A DNA stretch of 64,000 nucleotides from Pseudomonas migulae (GTDB lineage: Bacteria; Pseudomonadota; Gammaproteobacteria; Pseudomonadales; Pseudomonadaceae), in NCBI RefSeq assembly GCF_024169315.1, contig NZ_JALJWR010000001.1, forward strand, positions 5,568,501 to 5,632,500, given 5' to 3'. The translations under genes and the position numbers were made by a program. Under the pieces are notes generated by a model. It did not search any database. It was given only the letters and a program-made list of their open reading frames with translations, and was not told the origin of the DNA. Below, in pieces: positions 42,082 through 51,447 of the stretch. How positions within the stretch are numbered: the stretch's first letter is position 1; each line of letters begins with the position of its first letter.

Positions 42082-42495
42082 ATGCTGGTGATTTCCAACA
42101 ACGTGCATCTGCCGGATGCCGAGATCGAGTTGACGGCCATTCGTGCCCAAGGGGCCGGTGGGCAGAACGTCAACAAGGTTTCCAGCGCCGTGCACTTGCG
42201 CTTCGACATTCCGGCCTCGTCCTTGCCCGAGTTCTACAAGGAACGGCTGCTGGCGCTGCGGGACAGTCGCATCACCAGCGAAGGGGTGTTGATCATCAAG
42301 GCCCAGCAATACCGCACGCAGGAAGCCAATCGCGCCGATGCGCTGGAGCGGCTGACCGAGTTGATCCTCAGCGCCACCAAGGTCGAAAAGAAACGCCGTC
42401 CGACCAAACCGACCCTCGGCTCGAAGAAGCGTCGGCTCGAATCCAAGACCAAGCGCGGCAGCATCAAGGCCGGGCGCGGCAAGGTCGACTTCTAG
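42082..42495 (+). CDS. arfB: Alternative ribosome-rescue factor ArfB (YaeJ)
   Basis: 137 residues. RF-1-like catalytic domain with the GGQ motif at residues 26-28 ([19 protein letters not shown]), lacking codon-recognition domains, and a basic tail ([29 protein letters not shown]) that enters the empty mRNA channel. It hydrolyses peptidyl-tRNA on stalled ribosomes. The start at MLVISNN is chosen by family length. Its stop overlaps the convergent MFS gene in a shared CTAG. Confidence 0.92.
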   Translation: MLVISNNVHLPDAEIELTAIRAQGAGGQNVNKVSSAVHLRFDIPASSLPEFYKERLLALRDSRITSEGVLIIKAQQYRTQEANRADALERLTELILSATKVEKKRRPTKPTLGSKKRRLESKTKRGSIKAGRGKVDF

Positions 42496-43706
42496 CGCGC
42501 GGCTCTTTCTTCGCGGTACTTTTCATTAAGGTGCTTGGGTGCTTGCCGGTACAGGTAAACACTCAATGCCAATCCGCTCAGGGCGGCGAGGGCGGCGAAC
42601 AGGAAGATCGAGGCAAAACCGAAACCTGCCGCAATCGCACCCGCCAACGGCCCGGTAATCCCTAGCGACAAATCGATGAACAGCGAATACGCCCCGACCG
42701 CCGCACCACGGCTCGACGCGGGCACCAGATTGACCGCTTCCACACCCAGCGCCGGGAACACCAGCGAAAACCCGAAGCCACTCAGTGCCGCACCCGCCAG
42801 TGCCCAATGGGCATCCGGTGCCAGCCACAGCAGCAACAGCCCCAGGGTTTCCACCGACAGGCAGGCTATCGCCACGCGGAAACCGCCGAGACGGTTGATC
42901 AGGTTGCCGAACAGCAGGCGCGCGCCGATGAAGCTGGCACCGAACAGGCTCAGGCACAACACTGCGTTGTCCCAGTGTTGCGTGGCGTAATACAGCGTGA
43001 TGAAGGTCGCGATGGTGCCGAAACCGATGGAGCCCAACGCCAGACCGCAACCATGTGGCAGCACTCGACCCAGCACATGCATGAACGGCAGGCGTTCACC
43101 GACCAAAATCGGCGCGGCGGTCTTCGGCCAGGCCAGCGCCAGGCCCAGCACGGCCAGCAAAACGATGCTGACGCCCATGCTCCACAAACCCAACTGGCTC
43201 ACCAACAGCACACCCAGCGGTGCGCCGACGGCCAGCGCACCATAACTGGCGATGCCGTTCCAGGAGATGACTTTAGCGGTGTTGACCGCACCGACCCGGC
43301 CGATGCCCCAGCCGATCGAACCGGAGCCCACCAGGCTTTCCGCGCTGCCAAGCACCAGACGACCGATCAGCAGGCTGATCAGACTCAACATCGGCAGGCT
43401 TTGGGTCCAGGCCGAAATCAGCATGAATACACCGCTCAAACCGCAACCGGCCAGGCCATACATCACCGCCAGTTTGCTGCCCTTGTTATCAATGATTTTC
43501 CCGGCGTAAGGACGGCTGAGCAGGGTGGCCAGGTATTGCACGCTGATCACCAGCCCCGCGATCACCGCGCCGAAGCCGAGTTCGCTGTGGACGTAGCCCG
43601 GCAGCACAGCAAGGGGAATGCCGATATTGAGGTAGCCGATAAAGGTAAAGAGAACGATGGAAACGACTTGCAGCGTGACCGCCAGGGGGCGCTGGTTTTC
43701 AGACAT
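42492..43706 (-). CDS. MFS transporter, YhhS/UPF0226-like
   Basis: 404 residues, twelve membrane helices. The motif-A region reads [21 protein letters not shown] between helices 2 and 3, and [23 protein letters not shown] is typical of the YhhS subgroup of drug or metabolite exporters. The substrate is unknown. Single gene, converging on arfB. Confidence 0.88.
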   Translation of the reverse strand: MSENQRPLAVTLQVVSIVLFTFIGYLNIGIPLAVLPGYVHSELGFGAVIAGLVISVQYLATLLSRPYAGKIIDNKGSKLAVMYGLAGCGLSGVFMLISAWTQSLPMLSLISLLIGRLVLGSAESLVGSGSIGWGIGRVGAVNTAKVISWNGIASYGALAVGAPLGVLLVSQLGLWSMGVSIVLLAVLGLALAWPKTAAPILVGERLPFMHVLGRVLPHGCGLALGSIGFGTIATFITLYYATQHWDNAVLCLSLFGASFIGARLLFGNLINRLGGFRVAIACLSVETLGLLLLWLAPDAHWALAGAALSGFGFSLVFPALGVEAVNLVPASSRGAAVGAYSLFIDLSLGITGPLAGAIAAGFGFASIFLFAALAALSGLALSVYLYRQAPKHLNEKYREERAAR

Positions 43707-43810
43707 GGGTAAAGGTCCACGGGAAAGCAGGATAGATAGGCTGCTTATGATAGCGGCGCGAGAGGCCGCGGGTCGTGGAAAAGTAAAACTATTTGCCGGG
43801 CGGGGCTGTT

Positions 43811-43993
43811 TCAGGGCTTGGCGGGGGCGACCAGTTGCGTAGTGACCAGGGCGGCCAGGGCATTTTCTTCGCTGCCGAATCGGGCGAGCAGCGCGGCTTG
43901 TTTCTCGGGGGACAGGCGATTCCAGATCTCGATCATTTTTTCGGCGGTGCCGATCAGGACGCTGGCCTGGGTCTCACTGAATTTGTCGGACAT
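43811..43993 (-). CDS. Small conserved-looking protein, 60 aa
   Basis: Starts [52 protein letters not shown]. Amphipathic helical protein without signal peptide. I do not recognise a family name. It lies between the MFS gene and a 43-residue ORF on the same strand, separated from the latter by a perfect 13-bp hairpin. Confidence 0.65.
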   Translation of the reverse strand: MSDKFSETQASVLIGTAEKMIEIWNRLSPEKQAALLARFGSEENALAALVTTQLVAPAKP

Positions 43994-44018
43994 GGTGTGC
44001 AACTCAAGGGTTCAGGCG

Positions 44019-44050
44019 GTGTGGAAAGCGCATGTTAGCGCTTTCCACAC
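44019..44050. terminator. Hairpin between the 43-aa and 60-aa genes
   Basis: Perfect 13-bp stem GTGTGGAAAGCGC / GCGCTTTCCACAC with a 6-nt loop. No U-tract on either side; it could be a Rho-type or processing hairpin. Confidence 0.45.
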
Positions 44051-44070
44051 GGTCTGGCATTGCGGGTGTT

Positions 44071-44202
44071 TCAGTCTTCGCTGTCGGCCTGGCGGCGTTC
44101 AGTGGCTTCTTTCGGCTCGGGCTGTTGGGCGCCGGCTTGCTGCGGGGTTGTCTGCTCAGTTTCGTGCAGGCTTGGGAAGGGGAGATTAGGGATCTCGTGC
44201 AT
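44071..44202 (-). CDS. Small 43-residue hydrophilic protein
   Basis: ATG at 44202 with GAGGAG 8 nt upstream; reads MHEIPNLPFPSLHETEQ, then Gln/Pro/Glu-rich sequence ending RRQADSED. The good ribosome site, even codon use and orientation with its neighbour support a real small gene. No function can be assigned. Confidence 0.5.
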   Translation of the reverse strand: MHEIPNLPFPSLHETEQTTPQQAGAQQPEPKEATERRQADSED

Positions 44203-44504
44203 GTTTCGCGCTCCTCGCAAAGTCTGTTGATAGATCTGGTAGATCCGCGCTTTTAAAAAGCCTGGGCAGGATACAGCAGGAGAAATGACAAACAGACTTT
44301 TATATCTATTTGTTGCGACGGATGGGATTGTCTAGACAGGTCAGCAGGAGCAGCGCATTCCCCTGTGGTGAGGGGGCTTGCCCCTTTGAGCTGCGCAGCA
44401 GCCCCACATGCAGCTGCGGATGCCTGTCGGGTAAAACGGCGGCCGCTTCGCGACCGAACGGGGGCGAGCCCCCTCGCCACAAGGGACCCGGCCGATGTTT
44501 CACA
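44203..44504. repeat. Gap with third-type REP pair (44360-44486)
   Basis: Arms CCCTGTGGTGAGGGGGCTTG and GAGCCCCCTCGCCACAAGGG, with internal TGCGCAGCAG and CGCTTCGCG motifs, lie just past the 3' end of phhC. The AT-richer part (44219-44335) contains the inverted repeat AAAGTCTGTT/AACAGACTTT, likely part of the promoter region of the 43-residue gene. Confidence 0.75.
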
Positions 44505-45698
44505 TTACTTGCAGACTTCGGCGATCGCCTCGGCCAACAGATCCAAGCGCGTCGCATCGATCCCCGCCACGTTCGCACGGCCGGTACCGACCATGTAGAC
44601 GCTGTGATGATCACGCAGCTGTTTAACCTGATCCGGCGTCAAACCGGTGTAGGAAAACATTCCGCGTTGCACACCAATATGCGCAAAACGCTCGCGCAAG
44701 CCATGCGGTTCCAGCGCTTCCACCAGACCGCTGCGCAGTTGCGCGATACGCAAGCGCATGGCTTCCACTTCGTCGGCCCAAAGGCTTTTCAGCTCCGGAT
44801 CGCCAAGAATCGTCGCCACTACGGCAGCGCCATGATCCGGCGGAGTCGACCACAGGTTGCGGGCGATGTTGGCCAGTTGGCTGCGAATATCCACCAGTTT
44901 TTCAGCGGTTTTCGCGCAGACAATCAGCGCCCCCGTGCGGTCCCGGTACAGCCCGAAGTTCTTCGAGCAGGAACTGGTGATCAGTACTTCCGGCAGTTCA
45001 GCGGCGAACAAACGGGTCGACCAGGCATCCTGTTCCAAGCCATCGCCAAAGCCCTGATAGGCGAAGTCGATCAGCGGCACCAGATCCCGGCTGCGCACCA
45101 CGTCCAGCACGCGACGCCAGTCGTCATGGGACAGATCGAAGCCGGTCGGGTTGTGGCAGCAGGCGTGCAACAAGACCACGTCGCCTTTCGGCGCTTCATT
45201 GAGTGCCGCCAGCATCGCCTCAACATCGAGACGGTTATCGCTGCCGACATAAGGGTAATGATTAACCTTGACCCCGGCCGTGGCGAAAATGGTTTCGTGA
45301 ATCGGCCAGGTCGGGTTGCTCAGCCACACGCCGCGCCCCGGCAGGCATTGGGCGATGAAGTCCGCGCTCAAGCGCAACGCACCGGTGCCGCCAGGTGTCT
45401 GGGTGGCGCCGGCCCGTTGTTCGGCGATCAGCGCCGAGTCGGCGCCGAGCACCAACTCATTGATGACCTTGCCGAATGCCGGTTCGCCGTGGCCGCCGAT
45501 GTACGTCTTGGTGGTCTGGCGATCCACCAGGCGCTGCTCGGCGAGCTTCACGGCCTGGGGAATCGGCGTCAGGCCAAAGGCATCTTTATAGACGCCCACG
45601 CCAAGGTCGAATTTGCTCGGGTTCGGGTCCTGCGCATAGGCCTCCATCAGGCCGAGAATCGGGTCGCCGGGTACTCGACCTATGGCGTCGAAATGCAT
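44505..45698 (-). CDS. phhC: Aromatic amino acid aminotransferase
   Basis: 397 residues, class I aspartate/tyrosine aminotransferase: GVGVYKDAFGLTPIPQAVK, PTWPIHETIF, HACCHNPTGFDLS, and the PLP lysine Lys246 in SSCSKNFGLYRDRTG. It converts tyrosine and phenylalanine to their keto acids. Its ATG overlaps the phhB stop (TAATG), so it is the third gene of phhABC. Confidence 0.93.
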   Translation of the reverse strand: MHFDAIGRVPGDPILGLMEAYAQDPNPSKFDLGVGVYKDAFGLTPIPQAVKLAEQRLVDRQTTKTYIGGHGEPAFGKVINELVLGADSALIAEQRAGATQTPGGTGALRLSADFIAQCLPGRGVWLSNPTWPIHETIFATAGVKVNHYPYVGSDNRLDVEAMLAALNEAPKGDVVLLHACCHNPTGFDLSHDDWRRVLDVVRSRDLVPLIDFAYQGFGDGLEQDAWSTRLFAAELPEVLITSSCSKNFGLYRDRTGALIVCAKTAEKLVDIRSQLANIARNLWSTPPDHGAAVVATILGDPELKSLWADEVEAMRLRIAQLRSGLVEALEPHGLRERFAHIGVQRGMFSYTGLTPDQVKQLRDHHSVYMVGTGRANVAGIDATRLDLLAEAIAEVCK

Positions 45699-46054
45699 TA
45701 TTTGCGGCCCTCGGCGTCCTTGGCTACTTCGTCAGTGCGCGCGGCCATGATGAAATCATTGCGGTGCAGGCCCTTGATGGAGTGGCTCCACCAGGTCACG
45801 GTGACTTTGCCCCATTCGGTCAGCAGGCCTGGGTGGTGACCTTCGGCCTCGGAGATTTCCCCGACCGCGTTGGTGAACGCCAGGGCGTGCTTGAAGTTCT
45901 TGAACAGGAAAACCTTTTCCAGCTGCATGATGCTGTCGCGAACTTCGATGTTCCAGTCAGGGATCTGCTTGATCAATACCGGCAGTTCTTCGTCGCTGAC
46001 CTGAGGAGCGTCGGCGCGGCAGGCTTCGCAATGGGCTTGGTTCAATGTGGACAT
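45698..46054 (-). CDS. phhB: Pterin-4a-carbinolamine dehydratase
   Basis: 118 residues: the family core [37 protein letters not shown] contains the catalytic His pair. It regenerates tetrahydropterin after each PhhA turnover. It lies between phhA and phhC on the same strand. Confidence 0.95.
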   Translation of the reverse strand: MSTLNQAHCEACRADAPQVSDEELPVLIKQIPDWNIEVRDSIMQLEKVFLFKNFKHALAFTNAVGEISEAEGHHPGLLTEWGKVTVTWWSHSIKGLHRNDFIMAARTDEVAKDAEGRK

Positions 46055-46158
46055 GGTGTGTTCCTGAAATCGAATTGTTGGAAATCGGCCGTCAGTGTCA
46101 CCACGCTAAACCAAAGCGTCGGTTCCTGACAGGCTCACTTGATTCTAAAAGCTACGGA

Positions 46159-46950
46159 TCACGCGGCTTTTGGTTTGGGCGGAAATTTCGGTGCGTGCAA
46201 ACCCAACTGCATGCCTTGCTTGACCATGCCCATGATGTCTTCGTGGGCCAGATCGAACAGACGCTTGAGGTTCGGCAGGACAAAGTACAGCGGCTGCAGG
46301 ATGTCGATGCGATACGGCGTGCGCATGCATTCCAGCGGATCGAATGCCTGATGCTCAGGTTCGTCCGACAGGCAGTAAACGGTTTCTTTCGGCGAGGAGA
46401 GAATGCCGCCGCCATAAATGCGCTGGCCTTGCGGGGTATCGACCAGGCCGAACTCGATGGTCATCCAGTACAGACGCGCCAGATAAACGCGTTCTTCCTT
46501 GGAAGCCTTGAGGCCGAGTTTGCCGTAGGTGTGGGTGAATTCAGCGAACCAGGGGTTGGTCAGCAGCGGACAGTGGCCAAAGATCTCGTGGAAAATGTCC
46601 GGTTCTTGCAGGTAATCCAGCTCTTCGCGGGTACGAATAAACGTCGCCACCGGAAACTGTTTGTTTGCCAGCAATTCGAAAAAGGTCTGGAAGGGAATCA
46701 GTGCGGGCACCCGGGCAACTTGCCAACCGGTGGTTTCACCGAGGACTTTGTTGATTTCGCCGAGTTGCGGAATGCGGTCGTGGGGCAGACCGAGTTTTTC
46801 GATACCGTCCAGGTATTCCTGGCACGCACGCCCTTCGATCACTTTCAGCTGGCGAGTGATCAGCGTGTTCCACACCGCGTGTTCTTCGGCGGGGTAGTCG
46901 ATAAAACCTTGCGCATCGGGCTCGCGAGCCACGTATTGCGTCTGCTTCAT
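46159..46950 (-). CDS. phhA: Phenylalanine 4-monooxygenase
   Basis: 263 residues, the bacterial length without regulatory ACT domain. Iron ligands His121, His126 (IFHEIFGHCPLL) and Glu166 (WMTIEFGLV) are all present, as is the pterin loop region GEINKVLGETTGW. It hydroxylates phenylalanine to tyrosine using tetrahydropterin and O2. First gene of phhABC, divergent from phhR, with a PhhR-type box in the gap. Confidence 0.96.
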   Translation of the reverse strand: MKQTQYVAREPDAQGFIDYPAEEHAVWNTLITRQLKVIEGRACQEYLDGIEKLGLPHDRIPQLGEINKVLGETTGWQVARVPALIPFQTFFELLANKQFPVATFIRTREELDYLQEPDIFHEIFGHCPLLTNPWFAEFTHTYGKLGLKASKEERVYLARLYWMTIEFGLVDTPQGQRIYGGGILSSPKETVYCLSDEPEHQAFDPLECMRTPYRIDILQPLYFVLPNLKRLFDLAHEDIMGMVKQGMQLGLHAPKFPPKPKAA

Positions 46951-47071
46951 GCTGCTCTCCTGCTAGGGGATTTCGTTCTTGTTATGTCCTGCTATGGACC
47001 TAGAAATACCTCAGGAATTGCGATGTTGCAGCACGTGAGGGCCGTAGTGCGTAGGAAAATTCGTCGGTTTT

Positions 47072-47089
47072 CGTAAAGTTTTCGTTACG
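47072..47089. promoter_or_regulatory. Putative PhhR/TyrR box in the phhA-phhR gap
   Basis: CGTAAAGTTTTCGTTACG: arms CGTAA/TTACG resemble the TGTAAA-N6-TTTACA TyrR-type box. It lies 122 nt before phhA and 142 nt before phhR, a fitting place to control both. Confidence 0.5.
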
Positions 47090-47230
47090 GAAAGGCCGCT
47101 ATGGCGCGGCGCTTGCGATTTCCGGGTTTGAAAAGGCGTGCAGGTGTCACATAATCTTGACGACTAACTTGGCCCCAACGCAGAAAAATCCTCGCGCGGG
47201 GCCTCGATCACTCCAGTTTCGGGCCTTTAT

Positions 47231-48790
47231 ATGCGTATCAAAGTCCACTGCCAGAACCGCATCGGCATCCTGCGCGACATTCTCAACTTGCTGGTCGAGT
47301 ACGGAATCAACGTTGCCCGAGGTGAAGTGGGTGGGGAGTATGGCAACGCGATCTACCTGCATTGCCCGAACCTGATCAACATTCAGTTCCAGGCGTTGCG
47401 TCCGAAATTCGAATCGATTGCCGGTGTCTTTGGCGTCAAGCGCGTAGGGCTGATGCCCAGTGAGCGTCGGCACATGGAACTCAATGCGTTGCTCGGCGCG
47501 TTGGAATTTCCGGTGCTCTCGATCGACATGGGCGGTTCGATCGTCGCGGCCAACCGTGCGGCGGCGCAATTGCTCGGGGTGCGGGTGGATGAAGTGCCGG
47601 GGATTCCGTTATCGCGGTACGCCGAGGATTTCGATTTGCCGGAGCTGGTGCGCGCCAACAAGTCGCGGATCAACGGGCTGCGAGTCAAGGTGAAGGGCGA
47701 TGTCTTTCTGGCCGACATCGCGCCGCTGCAATCCGAGCATGACGACAGCGAAGCCATGGCCGGCGCGGTGCTGACGCTGCATCGTGCCGACCGGGTCGGG
47801 GAGCGCATCTACAACGTGCGCAAACAGGAGCTGCGCGGGTTCGACAGTATCTTCCAGAGTTCGAAAGTGATGGCCGCCGTGGTTCGCGAAGCGCGACGCA
47901 TGGCGCCACTGGACGCGCCGCTATTGATAGAAGGCGAAACCGGCACCGGTAAAGAATTGCTGGCGCGGGCCTGTCACCTGGCCAGTCCGCGGGGGCAGTC
48001 GCCGTTGATGGCGCTCAACTGCGCCGGTCTGCCGGAGTCGATGGCCGAGACCGAGTTGTTCGGCTACGGTCCCGGTGCATTCGAAGGGGCGCGGGCCGAG
48101 GGCAAGCTCGGGTTGCTGGAGCTGACGGCGGGGGGGACGTTGTTCCTCGATGGCGTGGGAGAAATGAGCCCGCGCTTGCAGGTGAAATTGCTGCGCTTCC
48201 TGCAGGACGGTTGCTTCCGTCGCGTAGGCAGTGATGAAGAGGTTTATCTGGACGTGCGAGTGATCTGCGCGACGCAGGTCGACCTGTCGGAGTTGTGCGC
48301 GCGAGGCGAGTTTCGCCAGGATTTGTATCACCGCTTGAACGTACTGTCGCTGCACATCCCGCCGCTGCGCGAATGCCTGGATGGCTTGACGCCGCTGGTG
48401 GAGCACTTCCTCGATCAGGCCAGTCGGCAGATCGGTTGCCCGCTGCCGAAACTGGCGCCGGCGGCCATGGAGCGGCTCAGTCATTACCATTGGCCGGGCA
48501 ATGTCCGGCAGCTGGAAAACGTGCTGTTCCAGGCTGTTTCGTTGTGCGAGGGCGGCACGGTCAAGGCCGAGCATATCCGGTTGCCAGACTACGGTGTGCG
48601 TCAGCCGCTTGGCGACTTTTCACTCGAGGGCGGGCTGGACGAGATTGTCGGGCGCTTCGAGAAAGCGGTATTGGAGCGTTTGTATTCCGAGCATCCAAGC
48701 AGTCGGCAACTGGGCAAGCGGTTGGGGGTTTCGCATACGACCATTGCCAATAAGTTGCGTGAGTATGAGGTTGGCAAGACCGAGTCATGA
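47231..48790 (+). CDS. phhR: Aromatic amino acid regulator PhhR (TyrR-like)
   Basis: 519 residues. N-terminal ACT domain (about 1-75: MRIKVHCQNRIGILRDILNLLVEYGINVARGEV), PAS domain (about 80-190), and an AAA+ domain with Walker A GETGTGKE near residue 236 and GYGPGAFEGARAEG where typical sigma-54 activators have GAFTGA. C-terminal Fis-type HTH (LGKRLGVSHTTIANKLREY). It activates phhABC and related genes in response to aromatic amino acids. The GAFEGA variant is as expected for PhhR/TyrR proteins that work with sigma-70. Confidence 0.94.
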   Translation: MRIKVHCQNRIGILRDILNLLVEYGINVARGEVGGEYGNAIYLHCPNLINIQFQALRPKFESIAGVFGVKRVGLMPSERRHMELNALLGALEFPVLSIDMGGSIVAANRAAAQLLGVRVDEVPGIPLSRYAEDFDLPELVRANKSRINGLRVKVKGDVFLADIAPLQSEHDDSEAMAGAVLTLHRADRVGERIYNVRKQELRGFDSIFQSSKVMAAVVREARRMAPLDAPLLIEGETGTGKELLARACHLASPRGQSPLMALNCAGLPESMAETELFGYGPGAFEGARAEGKLGLLELTAGGTLFLDGVGEMSPRLQVKLLRFLQDGCFRRVGSDEEVYLDVRVICATQVDLSELCARGEFRQDLYHRLNVLSLHIPPLRECLDGLTPLVEHFLDQASRQIGCPLPKLAPAAMERLSHYHWPGNVRQLENVLFQAVSLCEGGTVKAEHIRLPDYGVRQPLGDFSLEGGLDEIVGRFEKAVLERLYSEHPSSRQLGKRLGVSHTTIANKLREYEVGKTES

Positions 48791-48810
48791 CCGACACTTG
48801 TTGTGATTGT

Positions 48811-48921
48811 GCTGGCCTCATCGCGGGCAAGCCCGCTCCCACAGGGATCTTCAATGGATTCAAAATCTGTGGGCGCCAGACAACTCTGTGGGAGCGGGCT
48901 TGCCCGCGATGAGGCCAGCAC
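48811..48921. repeat. REPIN after phhR
   Basis: Arms GCTGGCCTCATCGCGGGCAA and complement, 45 bp apart; a strong long hairpin in the gap between phhR and flgF. Confidence 0.9.
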
Positions 48922-49054
48922 AGGCAGAACTCAGGTCAAGCCTTGCCACTTACCGGCATAACACCGCCGGTTTTTCGTCTTCGACACAATCCCCCATTAC
49001 CCTCCGAACCCCTCAAGTCCTTTGTTTGCCGGGCCCCGCGCCGCCAGAAAAAAG

Positions 49055-49071
49055 TTGGTCTGCAAATTGCT
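49055..49071 (+). promoter_or_regulatory. Sigma-54 promoter of flgFGHIJKL
   Basis: TTGGTCTGCAAATTGCT has GG (49057-49058) and GC (49069-49070) exactly 10 nt apart, the -24/-12 pattern. It lies 58 nt before flgF. In P. aeruginosa this operon is an RpoN/FleR-dependent class. Confidence 0.75.
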
Positions 49072-49127
49072 TATGGCTCAGCAGTACAGCGGTGGGCGGC
49101 AAACGTCCGGCATGCAGAGGAAAGAGT

Positions 49128-49868
49128 GTGGACAAGTACCTTTATGTGGCAATGACCGGCGCCAGCCAGAATGCACTGGCGCAGAAGGCTCATGCGAACA
49201 ACCTGGCGAACATCTCCACCAACGGTTTCCAGAAAGACCTGGAGCAGGCGCGTTCGATGCCGGTGTTCGGTGACAGCTTTCCGGCGCGTGCATTTGCCAT
49301 GTCCGAACGTCCGGCCACCGACTTCTCTGCGGGCGCTCTGGTGGAAACCGGTCGCGACCTCGACGTCGCGGTGCAGGGCAACGGCTGGATCGCCGTGCAG
49401 AACCCGGACGGCGGCGAAAGCTACGTGCGCACCGGCAGCCTGAACGTCGACGCGCTGGGCGTATTGCGGGCCGGCAACGGTATGCCGGTGCTGGGCAATG
49501 GCGGGCCGATCTCCGTGCCACCCGAGCAGCAAATCGAAGTCGGCGAGGACGGCACCGTCAGCATCCGTGCGATGGGCGAAGGTCCGCGCGTGATGGCAGA
49601 AGTCGACCGCATCAAGCTGGTCAACCCGGATTTCAAGAACATGACCAAGGGCCTGGACGGTTCGATCCACACCAAGGACGGCCAGCCGGCGCAAGCCGAT
49701 GCCAACGTCAAACTGGTGTCCGGGTTCCTTGAGTCGAGCAACGTCAATGCCGTGGAAGAGATGACTTCTGTGCTGGCCCTGGCCAAGCAGTTCGAATTGC
49801 ACATCAAGATGATGAACACCGCCAAAGACGACGACCAGGCCATGGCTCGGGTCTTGCAGATCAGCTAA
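49128..49868 (+). CDS. flgF: Flagellar proximal rod protein FlgF
   Basis: 246 residues. GTG start with GAGGAAAG upstream: VDKYLYVAMTGASQNALAQKAHANNLANISTNGFQKDLEQA, the flagellar rod/hook N-terminal motif (N-NLAN-S-T-GF). The C-terminus FLESSNVNAVEEMTSVLALAKQFELHIKMMNTAKDDDQ is the matching helix. First gene of the late rod/ring/junction operon. Confidence 0.96.
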   Translation: MDKYLYVAMTGASQNALAQKAHANNLANISTNGFQKDLEQARSMPVFGDSFPARAFAMSERPATDFSAGALVETGRDLDVAVQGNGWIAVQNPDGGESYVRTGSLNVDALGVLRAGNGMPVLGNGGPISVPPEQQIEVGEDGTVSIRAMGEGPRVMAEVDRIKLVNPDFKNMTKGLDGSIHTKDGQPAQADANVKLVSGFLESSNVNAVEEMTSVLALAKQFELHIKMMNTAKDDDQAMARVLQIS

Positions 49869-49913
49869 TTATCAGAACGTCGCGCCGTAAAACAGGCGCA
49901 CGAGGAGAATCGA

Positions 49914-50699
49914 ATGCTTCCGGCTCTATGGGTTGCCAAAACAGGTCTGTCCGCCCAGGACACCAACCTGACCACCATTTCCAACAACCTGGCCAACGTG
50001 TCGACCACGGGTTTCAAACGTGACCGTGCCGAGTTCCAGGATTTGCTGTACCAGATCAAACGCCAGCCAGGCGCCCAGTCGACCCAGGACAGCGAACTGC
50101 CGTCGGGCCTGCAACTGGGTACCGGTGTGCGCATCGTCGGCACCCAGAAAAACTTCAACGCCGGTAGCCTGCAAACCACCGAGCAGCCGTTGGACATGGC
50201 CATCGACGGTCGCGGTTTCTTCCAGATCCTGCAGCCGGACGGCACCACGTCCTACACCCGTGACGGCACGTTCCACCTCGATTCCAACGGCCAGATCGTG
50301 AACGCCAGCGGCTTCGCCCTGGAGCCGGCCATTGTCATCCCGAACGACGCGCAGACCTTCACGGTCGGTCGCGACGGCACCGTGTCCATCACCATCGCCG
50401 GCAACCCGGCGTCCCAGGTGATCGGCAACCTGCAGACCGCCGACTTCATCAACCCGGCCGGCCTGCAAGCGGTGGGTAACAACCTGTTCCTGGAAACCGC
50501 CGCCAGTGGCGCGCCGCAAGTCGGTACGCCTGGCCTGGCCGGTTTCGGCACCACGCTGCAGAACACCCTGGAAACGTCCAACGTCAGCACCGTTGAAGAG
50601 ATGGTCAACATGATCACCACTCAGCGCGCCTACGAGATGAACTCCAAGGTGATCTCCACCGCCGACCAGATGCTCTCGTTCGTAACGCAGAATCTGTAA
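49914..50699 (+). CDS. flgG: Flagellar distal rod protein FlgG
   Basis: 261 residues: MLPALWVAKTGLSAQDTNLTTISNNLANVSTTGFKRDRAEFQDLLYQ and the C-terminal ETSNVSTVEEMVNMITTQRAYEMNSKVISTADQML are the standard FlgG ends. GGAG precedes the start. Second gene of the operon. Confidence 0.97.
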   Translation: MLPALWVAKTGLSAQDTNLTTISNNLANVSTTGFKRDRAEFQDLLYQIKRQPGAQSTQDSELPSGLQLGTGVRIVGTQKNFNAGSLQTTEQPLDMAIDGRGFFQILQPDGTTSYTRDGTFHLDSNGQIVNASGFALEPAIVIPNDAQTFTVGRDGTVSITIAGNPASQVIGNLQTADFINPAGLQAVGNNLFLETAASGAPQVGTPGLAGFGTTLQNTLETSNVSTVEEMVNMITTQRAYEMNSKVISTADQMLSFVTQNL

Positions 50700-50751
50700 T
50701 CAAGTCTATGAGGCGGCCATGAGGTCGCCTGCAACACCGTGAGGTAGGGTC

Positions 50752-51447
50752 ATGAATCGCTTTGTATCTGTTCTGGCACTGAGTGGAGTCGCCGCGCTGG
50801 CGGGTTGCGTCGGTCCGACGCCCAAGCCCAATGACCCTTACTACGCCCCGGTGTTGCCGCGTACGCCGTTGCCGGCTGCCGCGAACAACGGCTCGATCTA
50901 CCAGGCCGGTTTTGAGCAGAACCTGTACAGCGACCGCAAGGCGTTCCGGGTCGGTGACATCATCACCATCACCCTGAACGAGAAGACCCAGGCCAGCAAG
51001 AACGCCAACTCGCAAATCGGCAAGAACAGCAAGGCCAGCATCGGTCTGTCCTCGTTGTTCGGCACAATACCGAACACGAACAACCCGCTCAGCGACGGTG
51101 ATCTGACGCTGGACGCCGGCTACAGCGGCGACCGCGCGACCAAGGGCGACAGCAAGGCCGGGCAGGGCAACAGCCTGACCGGTTCGATCACCGTGACCGT
51201 CGCCGACGTCTTGCCCAACGGCATCATTGCCGTGCGCGGCGAGAAGTGGATGACCCTCAATACCGGTGATGAGCTGGTACGGATTGCCGGTCTGGTCCGG
51301 GCTGACGACATCGCCACCGACAACACGGTTTCGTCGACCCGCATTGCCGATGCACGCATCACCTACTCGGGCACCGGTTCGTTTGCCGATGCGAGTCAGC
51401 CAGGCTGGTTCGACCGTTTCTTCCTCAGCCCGCTGTTCCCTTTCTAG
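50752..51447 (+). CDS. flgH: Flagellar L-ring lipoprotein FlgH
   Basis: 231 residues with a lipobox LAGC (Cys19) after [15 protein letters not shown]. Core motifs [33 protein letters not shown] and the C-terminal AGWFDRF-like [16 protein letters not shown] match FlgH. Forms the outer-membrane ring around the rod. The TAG stop is immediately followed by the flgI start. Confidence 0.96.
   Translation: MNRFVSVLALSGVAALAGCVGPTPKPNDPYYAPVLPRTPLPAAANNGSIYQAGFEQNLYSDRKAFRVGDIITITLNEKTQASKNANSQIGKNSKASIGLSSLFGTIPNTNNPLSDGDLTLDAGYSGDRATKGDSKAGQGNSLTGSITVTVADVLPNGIIAVRGEKWMTLNTGDELVRIAGLVRADDIATDNTVSSTRIADARITYSGTGSFADASQPGWFDRFFLSPLFPF

Noticed and set aside
44285..44335. 16-codon ORF (MTNRLLYLFVATDGIV) with AGGAG upstream
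   Set aside because: No downstream gene on the plus strand and a very short spacing between ribosome site and ATG; more likely part of the promoter region of the minus-strand 43-residue gene.
46951..47230. Sigma-54 promoter for phhA
   Set aside because: No GG-N10-GC with a good context was found on the minus strand; only the TyrR-type box is supportable.
15944..48921. Repeated inverted elements as a possible CRISPR array
   Set aside because: Elements are single dispersed pairs with kilobase spacing, with no regular spacers and no cas genes.
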